Shown here: positions 21,695-28,521 of the stretch, piece after piece
Layout of the letters: each line of letters opens with the position of its first letter
Position numbering within the stretch: the first letter of the stretch is position 1
Source: Myxococcus xanthus
GTDB lineage: Bacteria; Myxococcota; Myxococcia; Myxococcales; Myxococcaceae
Reading direction: 5' to 3'
Length of the DNA: 37,771 bases
Assembly (NCBI RefSeq): GCF_013116825.1
Contig: NZ_JABFNS010000093.1
Location: 1 to 37,771 of the forward strand
The notes under the pieces: model-generated
Database searches by the model: none
What the model saw: only the letters and a program-made list of their open reading frames with translations
What the model was told of the DNA's origin: nothing
Translations under genes and position numbers: made by a program

Positions 21695-23395
21695 ATGCCC
21701 GCCCTCCTGCTGCTCACCGGTCCTTCCGCGGGGCGTCGTCACGACGTGCTCGCGGAGGCGACGATTGGCCGCAGTCCATCGTGTGAAATCCCGCTGGATG
21801 ACCATCAGGTCTCCCGCAAGCACGCGCTGATCTCCGTGCTCGACGGGCAGGCGCGCATCCGCGACTTGCGCTCGCGCAACGGGACGTTCGTCAACGGCGA
21901 GCGCCTCGTGGATGAGGTGGTGCTCAAGCCCGGTGACCAGGTGCGCGTGGGCGTGACGACGGCCCTCTTCGAGCCGCCCCCGGTGACCCTGGTGGCTGAC
22001 GGGCCAGAGAAGATGGGGCAGGTGCCCATCGAGGAAGTGCTGCCTCACGTGGGCGCGGCGGCGGCGATGTACTCGGCGGGCATTGCCCTGCTGGGCGCGA
22101 CGAGTGGCGCCCTGGTGCTGCGCCGCCTGGCGGATGAGGTCGCGCACGCACTCAATGCCGACCGCGCGGCCGCGCTGCTGGGCAGCAGTGATGGCTTGCT
22201 CACCGCGGCGGTGGCGGGCGCGGAGGCGCTGACGATGCCGCGCGCGCTGGCGCAGGCCGCCCTGGAGCGCAAGGAGCTGGTCCAGACGGATGACGTCCTC
22301 TGCGCGCCCCTGGTGGCCTCAGGTGGCATGCCCTTCGGCGTGCTCTACGTGACGCGGGCGGAGCCGAAGTTCAGTGAGGGCGAGGGCCAGTTGCTCGCGG
22401 CGCTGGGACGGCTGGGGGGCGAGGCCTACACCACGGTGCGCTCCCGCGTGGATGCGGAGCCGCCCGTGGCCGCGCTCTCCGGGACGTCCCGGCCGCTGCG
22501 GGCCTTGCTGGAGCTGGCGCGCCGGGTGGCCGCCAGCGCCGCGCCGGTGGTGATTCATGGCGAGCCGGGCGTGGGCAAGGCGCTGCTGGCTCGCTTCGTC
22601 CATGCGCGTTCGCCTCGGGCCCTGGGGCCTTTCATCGTGGTGGACTGCCGGGAGCCCGCTGATGCCGTGGAGGAGGCGCTGTTCGGCAGGGCGAGCGCGC
22701 CCGGGCAGCCGCCCGTCGTATCCGCGCTGCTGCGCGCGGATGGGGGCTCGCTGGTGCTGCTCCACGTGGAGTCGCTCGCGCGGCCTGCTTCGGAGCGGCT
22801 GGCGAGGGCCCTGGCGCGCCGTTCAGCGCCCGCGCGGCAAGGCGGCGAGGAGCCCGTGGACGTGCGGGTGTTGGCCACCGCGCCCGCGTCGGTGTCGTTG
22901 CTGGCGGCGCGCGGCGACGTGGAGGCCTCGTTGGCTCGGGCGCTGTCGGGCTTCGAATTGGACGCCCCGCCCATTCGCGAGCGGCGCGCGGACGTGCTGC
23001 CGCTGCTGGAGCAGTTCGCGGCGCGCGCGGCCCGCCGGATTCGGAAGGAGCCACCGACGCTGAGTCCCGAGGCCCGGCGGCTGCTGACGGAGTACGGGTG
23101 GCCGCAGAACCTGCGGGAGCTGGAGCTGGTGGGGGAGCGGCTGGGCCTGCTGTACGCGGCGAGCCGAGTGGGCGCGCTGCAACTGCCCCCGGAGTTCCAG
23201 GAGGGCGGCGATGAGGGCGCGAAGACGTTGCAGGGACGCGTGGCCCGGTTGGAGCGCGATGCCATCGCCGAGGCCTTGCGCGAGGCGTCGGGAAAGAAGG
23301 TCCGCGCCGCGGCGTTGCTCGGCATCAGCCGGCCCACGCTGGACAAGAAGATTGAGGAGTACGGGCTCGCGGTGGAGCGGGGGCGCCGGGAGTGA
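21695..23395 (+). CDS. FHA-GAF-AAA-Fis regulator, degenerate sigma-54 activator type
   Basis: 566 aa. FHA domain about 22-92 (GRSPSCEIPLDD, VSRKHA, RSRNGTFVNG), which reads phosphothreonine. GAF-like domain about 130-250. AAA domain about 260-490 with P-loop GEPGVGKA (289-296). Fis-type helix-turn-helix about 515-556 (KKVRAAALLGISRPTLDKKIEEYG). The domain order is that of myxobacterial FHA enhancer-binding proteins, but the GAFTGA sigma-54 loop is absent (SAPGQPP at 334-340). The Walker B D-E pair is Leu-His (356-357). PPIRERRADVLPL is kept. It probably binds DNA and phosphoprotein without activating sigma-54. Confidence 0.85.
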   Translation: MPALLLLTGPSAGRRHDVLAEATIGRSPSCEIPLDDHQVSRKHALISVLDGQARIRDLRSRNGTFVNGERLVDEVVLKPGDQVRVGVTTALFEPPPVTLVADGPEKMGQVPIEEVLPHVGAAAAMYSAGIALLGATSGALVLRRLADEVAHALNADRAAALLGSSDGLLTAAVAGAEALTMPRALAQAALERKELVQTDDVLCAPLVASGGMPFGVLYVTRAEPKFSEGEGQLLAALGRLGGEAYTTVRSRVDAEPPVAALSGTSRPLRALLELARRVAASAAPVVIHGEPGVGKALLARFVHARSPRALGPFIVVDCREPADAVEEALFGRASAPGQPPVVSALLRADGGSLVLLHVESLARPASERLARALARRSAPARQGGEEPVDVRVLATAPASVSLLAARGDVEASLARALSGFELDAPPIRERRADVLPLLEQFAARAARRIRKEPPTLSPEARRLLTEYGWPQNLRELELVGERLGLLYAASRVGALQLPPEFQEGGDEGAKTLQGRVARLERDAIAEALREASGKKVRAAALLGISRPTLDKKIEEYGLAVERGRRE

Positions 23396-23410
23396 GTCAG
23401 GCCCCGGTGC

Positions 23411-24382
23411 CTACGGCTTCCGCCGGCTGAGCAGCACGCCGGAGAGGACGAGCCCCGCGCCGAGCACCTGCATCCAGGTGGGCCGCTCTCCGCGCACGGC
23501 CCATGCCGTGAGGGCGGCCACCACGGGGATGCCCGTGTTGTAGAGCCCCGCGCGGCTGCTGCCCACCTTCTGCACGGTGCGGCCCCAGATGAAGTACGCG
23601 AGCACCAGCGGCACCAGCGCCGAGTACACGACGCCCGCCCAGGCGCCGGCGCGGATGTTCTCGGTCTCCAGTCGCAGCAGCTCGGGCACGCCCGCGAGCA
23701 CCACGCCCGGTGCGCCCGTGAGCATGCTGATGGCGGTGATGCGCAGCGCGGACACCTCAGGGCCCACGGTGCGGATGCCCACCGTGTAGATGGCCCAGCA
23801 GAGGCTCGCGCAGACGATGAGCCCGTCGCCGAGCAAGGACGCGCCATGTTCGGACGCGCCGCGTCCCCCCAGCACCAGCAGCATCCCCACCACGCCCAAC
23901 GCCAGTGCCGCGACGAGCGGGCGGGTGAGTCGATCCACGCCGAACAGGGCGCCCAGTATGGCCACCAGCACCGGCGTCACCGCTGTCAGCATCCCGCTGT
24001 TTGCCACCGAGGTGTTCGCCAGGCCGAGGATGAAGCACACCTGGTACACGGTGTTGCCCACCAGCCCGAGCCCCAGCAGCTTGAGGAACACCGGGCGCGG
24101 AAGCGGCTTCCAGCCCTCGACGCCGAGGAGCAGCGCGCCCATGGCCAACGCCGCGATGGTGAAGCGCAGCGACATGAAGGCCAGGGGAGGGAGCGTCTCC
24201 ATCGCCTCCTTCACCACCGTGTAGTTGGTGCCCCAGGCAATCACGACGCCGACGATGGCCAGGTCGGACGCGGAGATGCCGCGTGAGGGGGCGGGCACAA
24301 CGGCGGTGGCGGGCGTGGACACGGCGGCAGGGGAATAGGCCCGAGGGGCCGCGCGCGCAAGCCGACGTTTGGAGCCGGGCAT
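23411..24382 (-). CDS. EamA/DMT-family transporter
   Basis: 323 aa. Two EamA repeats give about ten TM segments: first about 40-165 (LAIVGVVIAWGTNYTVVKEAM, LRFTIAALAMGALLLGV), second about 180-318 (WAIYTVGIR, GVVYSALVPLVLAYFIWGRTV). Members export amino acids, metabolites or drugs; the substrate cannot be read. The N-terminal ~35 residues are Ala/Pro-rich. The start is uncertain: ATG at 24382 leaves only 15 bp to the divergent psuG gene, and an internal GTG is possible. The end is 15 bp from the convergent FHA gene. Confidence 0.85.
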   Translation of the reverse strand: MPGSKRRLARAAPRAYSPAAVSTPATAVVPAPSRGISASDLAIVGVVIAWGTNYTVVKEAMETLPPLAFMSLRFTIAALAMGALLLGVEGWKPLPRPVFLKLLGLGLVGNTVYQVCFILGLANTSVANSGMLTAVTPVLVAILGALFGVDRLTRPLVAALALGVVGMLLVLGGRGASEHGASLLGDGLIVCASLCWAIYTVGIRTVGPEVSALRITAISMLTGAPGVVLAGVPELLRLETENIRAGAWAGVVYSALVPLVLAYFIWGRTVQKVGSSRAGLYNTGIPVVAALTAWAVRGERPTWMQVLGAGLVLSGVLLSRRKP

Positions 24383-24397
24383 GCTAAACGCCTGGGC

Positions 24398-25309
24398 ATG
24401 GACCTACGCTTTTCGGAAGAGGTGCGCCGCGCGCTCGAGGCCGGCCAACCGCTGGTGGCCCTGGAGACGAGCGTCGTGGCCCAGGGCCTTCCGTATCCGG
24501 ACAACCTGGCCGCGGCCCGAGCGTGCGAGGAGGCCATCCGCCGCGCTGGCGCCGTTCCCGCCGCCACCGCCATCATCGACGGGCAGCTGTGCGTCGGGCT
24601 GGAGGAGCCGGAGATGCGCCGGCTGGCGGAGGGCAAGGAGCGCCTGCTCAAGGTGGCGTCCCGGGACCTGGCCGTCGCCATGGCCACGCGCGCCACGGGA
24701 GGCACCACCGTGAGCGCCACGTGTGAGATGGCCGCCGCCGCGGGCATTCGTGTCTTCTCCACCGGTGGCATTGGCGGTGTGCACCGCGGGGCGTCGGAGC
24801 ACTTCGACATCTCCCAGGACATCGCCGCGCTGGCGCGCTTCCCCGTCGCCGTGGTGTGCGCGGGCGCCAAGTCCGTGTTGGACCTGCCCAAGACGATGGA
24901 GCTGCTCGAGACGGCCGGCGTGCCCGTCATCGGCGTGGGGACGGATGAGCTGCCGTCGTTCTACAGCCGGGGTTCTGGCATCCCCCTGGAGCACCGCGCG
25001 GATGACGTGGACACGGCCGCCCGCATCGCCCGCGCCCGCTTCGAGTCGCTGAAGCAGGGTGGGGTGCTCTACACCGTGCCTCCGCCCGAGGAGACGTCCC
25101 TGCCTCGCAACGAGGTGGAGTTGCACATCGCCGCGACGCTCGCCGACGCGGACCGGCAGGGCGTCCGCGGCAAGGGCGTGACGCCCTTCCTCCTGTCGGA
25201 GATGGCGAAGCGCACCGGGGGCAAGACGCTCAAGGCCAACCTGGCGCTGCTCACCAACAACGCGCGCTTCGCCGGTCAGCTCGCCGTGGCGTACGCACGC
25301 GCGAGCTGA
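24398..25309 (+). CDS. psuG: Pseudouridine-5'-phosphate glycosidase
   Basis: 303 aa. PsuG cleaves the C-C glycosidic bond of pseudouridine 5'-phosphate to uracil and ribose 5-phosphate. Family signatures: ALETSVVAQGLPYPDN (21-36), STGGIGGVHRGASEHFDIS (121-139), and CAGAKSVLDLPKTMELLET (154-172), where K158 is the expected Schiff-base lysine. NVELHIAATLAD-type C-terminal motif follows. Length is typical. The usual partner kinase psuK is not adjacent, so its source of substrate lies elsewhere. Confidence 0.92.
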   Translation: MDLRFSEEVRRALEAGQPLVALETSVVAQGLPYPDNLAAARACEEAIRRAGAVPAATAIIDGQLCVGLEEPEMRRLAEGKERLLKVASRDLAVAMATRATGGTTVSATCEMAAAAGIRVFSTGGIGGVHRGASEHFDISQDIAALARFPVAVVCAGAKSVLDLPKTMELLETAGVPVIGVGTDELPSFYSRGSGIPLEHRADDVDTAARIARARFESLKQGGVLYTVPPPEETSLPRNEVELHIAATLADADRQGVRGKGVTPFLLSEMAKRTGGKTLKANLALLTNNARFAGQLAVAYARAS

Positions 25310-25330
25310 GTCCCCGGACGCGGGCCGCCG

Positions 25331-25816
25331 CTACCGTTGGAACCAGCGCACCAGCGCTTCCAACTCGCGGCGGTCCACTTCGTCGAAGGCGTTCTTGTGC
25401 TCGGAGTCGATGTCGAGCACGGCCAGCAGCTCCCGGTTGCGGCCGAACACCGGGACGACGATTTCCGATGCCGAGCGCCCGTCACAGGTGATGTGGCCCG
25501 GGAACGCGTGGACGTCCGCCACCACCACCGACTCGCCCTTCGCCGCGGAGGTGCCGCACACGCCCTTGCCGAACGGGATTTCCAGGCACCCGAGCGTGCC
25601 TTGGTAAGGGCCCACCCTCAGCAGCCGGCCCGGCGTGACGACGCGGTAGAATCCCGTCCACAGGTGCCCGAAGGCGTGGTGCAGCAGGCAGCTCATGGTG
25701 GCCATGCCGGTGATGTCGTCGTCGATGCCCTCGAGCACCGCGCGCACATGCTGCTTCAGCTCGGCGTAGGCTTCAGCCTTGGGCATGCCGCGCAGATCCA
25801 GGGTGACTTCCGCCAT
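25331..25816 (-). CDS. msrC: Free methionine-(R)-sulfoxide reductase
   Basis: 161 aa, GAF-domain fRMsr (YebR) type, which reduces free Met-R-sulfoxide using cysteine chemistry. All three family cysteines are present: C77 (GTLGCLEIPFGKGVCGTSA), C87 and C111 (HITCDGRSASEIVVPV). FGHLWTGFYRV is also typical. The ATG 25816 start has GAGGT upstream on the minus strand; an in-frame TTG 5 codons earlier is the alternative. It is divergent from the sirtuin and convergent with psuG. Confidence 0.9.
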   Translation of the reverse strand: MAEVTLDLRGMPKAEAYAELKQHVRAVLEGIDDDITGMATMSCLLHHAFGHLWTGFYRVVTPGRLLRVGPYQGTLGCLEIPFGKGVCGTSAAKGESVVVADVHAFPGHITCDGRSASEIVVPVFGRNRELLAVLDIDSEHKNAFDEVDRRELEALVRWFQR

Positions 25817-25913
25817 GATGGGACCTCGCAAGGCGACCTCCCGCGAGCATCAGGCTCCGGTAGGCAGCATCCCATCCATAGCGTGATTCGCTTTCCACCG
25901 CACAGGAGCCGAC

Positions 25914-26651
25914 ATGGATTCGCTCATCCTCGATTCGAATACCTGGCTGCTCGTTCTCACGGGCGCGGGAGTCTCCGCTGAAAGCGGAGTCCCCACCTTC
26001 CGCGGGATGAGCGGACTGTGGGAGGACCAACCCGTGGAGGCCGTGGCGTCGCCCGAGGGCTTCCGGAAGGACCCGGCGCTGGTGTGGCGCTTCTACTCGG
26101 AGCGCCGCAAGGCCGCCGCCGCTGTCCACCCCAACCCGGGCCACGAGGCGCTCGTCGCCTGGGAACGCCACCTGGGGGACCGCTTCCTCCTCGCCACCCA
26201 GAACGTCGACGGCCTGCACACGCGCGCCGGAAGTCAGCGGGTGGTGGAGATGCACGGCAACCTCTTCAAGACGCGCTGCACCCGCTGCGAGCGGCCCTCG
26301 TTCGAGGACGCCACCGTGTACCCCGCGGGGGCGGTGCCCGCGTGCGACGCGTGTGGGAAGCAGCTGCGGCCCCACATCGTCTGGTTCGGTGAATACCTGG
26401 ACCCGGCGGACATCCAGCGCATCGAGGACTTCTCGCTGCGGGCCGCCACCTCGGGTGGACGCTTCGTCTTTCTGGCGGCGGGGACCTCTGGCGCCGTGTA
26501 CCCGGCCGCTGGAATCGTGGACCAGGTGCGCAAGGCGGGCGGGAAGACGTGGCTCGTCAACCTGGACCCGGCGGAGAACTCCAACCGCTTCGAGCACCGC
26601 GTCGTGGGCAAGAGCGGGGAAGTCCTCCCGACCCTCGCGAAGCTCGCCTGA
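25914..26651 (+). CDS. cobB: NAD-dependent protein deacylase, sirtuin class III
   Basis: 245 aa. Sirtuins remove acyl groups from lysines, consuming NAD. Rossmann motif GAGVSAESGVPTFRG (17-31). TQNVDGLH and the catalytic His in EMHGN. A zinc site with two CxxC pairs (CTRC about 121-124 and CDAC about 143-146). Y61-x2-R64 (FYSERR) is the class III pair that in Sirt5 and CobB binds succinyl or malonyl groups, so desuccinylation is likely in addition to deacetylation. CAGGAG lies upstream of ATG 25914. Confidence 0.92.
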   Translation: MDSLILDSNTWLLVLTGAGVSAESGVPTFRGMSGLWEDQPVEAVASPEGFRKDPALVWRFYSERRKAAAAVHPNPGHEALVAWERHLGDRFLLATQNVDGLHTRAGSQRVVEMHGNLFKTRCTRCERPSFEDATVYPAGAVPACDACGKQLRPHIVWFGEYLDPADIQRIEDFSLRAATSGGRFVFLAAGTSGAVYPAAGIVDQVRKAGGKTWLVNLDPAENSNRFEHRVVGKSGEVLPTLAKLA

Positions 26652-26667
26652 CGCGGGGGGAAGGACA

Positions 26668-26697
26668 GGGGGCACCGCGGTGCTTCCGCGTGCCCCC
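26668..26697. terminator. Bidirectional terminator between sirtuin and kinase genes
   Basis: GGGGGCA (26668-26674) pairs with TGCCCCC (26691-26697) and CGCGG (26676-26680) with CCGCG (26686-26690), 12 bp with one bulged C and a 5-nt loop. It lies between convergent genes ending at 26651 and 26705. A T tract is weak on both strands. Confidence 0.6.
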
Positions 26698-26704
26698 GTA
26701 GGGA

Positions 26705-28399
26705 CTACTCGAAGACGGAGATGTCAGGCCCGGACGGGCTCGCCGGCTTCGGCGAGGGGCGCGGTGAACGCCCGGGGGCCGCGGCTCGCACGGGCTCCAG
26801 CACCACGTTCGCCGTCTGCGTATCCCCAGCCACCCGGCGCAGGTTGAGCGTGAGCTCCTTGTCCTGGTGCCCCGGCATGCGGAAGCTGAAGGAGTGCACC
26901 TTGTCGCGGCGGAGCTGGAGCTTCGTGGGCGTGGTGCCCACCATCTCCTCGCCTTCGTAGATGGATGCGCCGGACGGCGTCGAATCGAGGCTCACCGTGA
27001 GGACGGGCGACTCCTCGGGCGTTCCCGTCATGCCGGTCGCGGTCTGCGTCGTGGCCGTTGGGGCGTCGCGGGGGACGTTCACCACCACCGGCGTCGCGGG
27101 GGCGCTGCCGCCCGGGTTGCCCAGGACCACGGCCGCGCCAATGCCCAGAAGGACGAGCGGCACGGCGACCAGGGCCACCTTCTTGCCGGTGGACATGCCC
27201 TCCGGCTCGGGAGGCGGGGGCGGAGGAGGCGGCGCGGACCGGGACGTCTGCGAGCGGACGCGGCTGGGAGAGGACGATGAGCCGCTCGCGCCGCCCTGGG
27301 GCCTGGCGACGACGACGTTGGACGGCGTGGAGCCCCGGCCCAGGGTCGGCGCGGCGCCCACCCGCGAGGAGCGGATGCCGCTCTGGCTCCCCTGACGGCT
27401 GGAACGGCTGCGGCTGTTGCTGCCGCGCTCGCTGGCGCTGGGGACGCCGCCGCTCGGCATGGCGTCGAGCTCCTCGGAGGTGAGGTCCGCCACGGTGTCC
27501 AGCATCGCGTCGATGAACTCCTGCGCGTTCTGGTACCGGTCCTCCTTCTCCGGGGCGAGCGCCTTCTTGAAGAAGGCATCCAGCGCGGCCGGCACGGGGG
27601 CGCCCTGGCGCTTGGTGTTGACGGCGGGCACCGCCTGGGTGAGCGACGCCGTCAGCGCCTTGCGCACCGTGTTCGCGCCGAAGGGCGAGCTGCCGGTGAG
27701 GCAGAAGTAGAGCACGCCGGCCATGGAGTAGAGGTCGGAGCGCTGGTCCACGGACTCGCCGCCGGCCTGCTCGGGCGGCATGTACTGGGGCGTGCCCAGC
27801 ACCTGTCCGGTCGAGGTGAGCTGCTCCTCCTCCTCGGACTCCATGGCCTTCACCAGCCCGAAGTCCAGCACCTTGACGAAGTCCTGGCCGCTGAGCTGCT
27901 GCACCATGATGTTGTGCGGCTTCAGGTCGCGGTGGACACAACCCTCCGCGTGCGCGTGCGCCAGGCCCTGCGACGCCTGCTCCACGAGGCTCAAGGCCCG
28001 TCGCAGGGACATGGGGCCCTGGCGCTTCACCGTCTCCTTCAGGCTTTCGCCTTCCAGGAGCTCCATCACGTAGTAGCAAGTGCCGTCCGGCGACCGGCCG
28101 AAGTCGAAGATGGTGATGACGTTGGGGTGCCGCAGTCGGCTGGCGAGCTCCGCCTCCCGGCGAAAGCGCTCGAAGAACTGGGGGGCGGCGGCCAGCGACG
28201 GGTTGAGCGTCTTCACCGCCACCGGGCGCTGCACGGACGTCTGGGTGGCACGGAACACCATGCCCATGCCGCCCTGGCCCAGGACGCTTTCGATTTTATA
28301 ACGGCCGTCGAGCACCTGGCCGAGGAGCTGGAGGCCCTGGCCTGAACAGAGGTGGTCGACGCCGTCGGTGCTTCCGCAATGGGGACAGGGGGCAGCCAT
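26705..28399 (-). CDS. Ser/Thr protein kinase with zinc-ribbon head and PEGA tail
   Basis: 564 aa. Residues 5-18 have CPHCGSTDGVDHLC, a short zinc-finger-like start. Eukaryote-type kinase domain about 34-300: Gly loop GQGGMGMV (41-48), K63, HRDLKPHN with D158, DFG with D179, GTPQYMPPEQ. A long Ser/Arg/Gly/Pro linker (about 315-400, with seven or more prolines in a row) leads to one TM helix (407-427), then a PEGA domain (466-536) outside the inner membrane. ATG 28399 begins with the zinc motif; an upstream in-frame start is less likely. The zinc head and linker are typical of myxobacterial kinases. Confidence 0.92.
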   Translation of the reverse strand: MAAPCPHCGSTDGVDHLCSGQGLQLLGQVLDGRYKIESVLGQGGMGMVFRATQTSVQRPVAVKTLNPSLAAAPQFFERFRREAELASRLRHPNVITIFDFGRSPDGTCYYVMELLEGESLKETVKRQGPMSLRRALSLVEQASQGLAHAHAEGCVHRDLKPHNIMVQQLSGQDFVKVLDFGLVKAMESEEEEQLTSTGQVLGTPQYMPPEQAGGESVDQRSDLYSMAGVLYFCLTGSSPFGANTVRKALTASLTQAVPAVNTKRQGAPVPAALDAFFKKALAPEKEDRYQNAQEFIDAMLDTVADLTSEELDAMPSGGVPSASERGSNSRSRSSRQGSQSGIRSSRVGAAPTLGRGSTPSNVVVARPQGGASGSSSSPSRVRSQTSRSAPPPPPPPPEPEGMSTGKKVALVAVPLVLLGIGAAVVLGNPGGSAPATPVVVNVPRDAPTATTQTATGMTGTPEESPVLTVSLDSTPSGASIYEGEEMVGTTPTKLQLRRDKVHSFSFRMPGHQDKELTLNLRRVAGDTQTANVVLEPVRAAAPGRSPRPSPKPASPSGPDISVFE

Positions 28400-28521
28400 G
28401 TGGGGTCGGAGTATAGACAGGCCCCGGCCCAACCCGGAAAGCCCCTGTAGGGCCCCCGAGCGAACGGGCGGGCACATCCGACATTCCCGAGGGGCTCGCG
28501 GGCTGTTACATCCCCGGCGCC
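28400..28521. promoter_or_regulatory. Divergent gap between kinase and ABC-F genes
   Basis: 122 bp that must hold the promoters of both divergent genes. No convincing -35/-10 pair or operator could be read by eye; the sequence is C-rich and irregular. Confidence 0.35.

Noticed and set aside
24398..25309. Looking for a psuK kinase partner for psuG
   Set aside because: Neither neighbour is a PfkB kinase; the adjacent genes are an EamA transporter and a methionine sulfoxide reductase.
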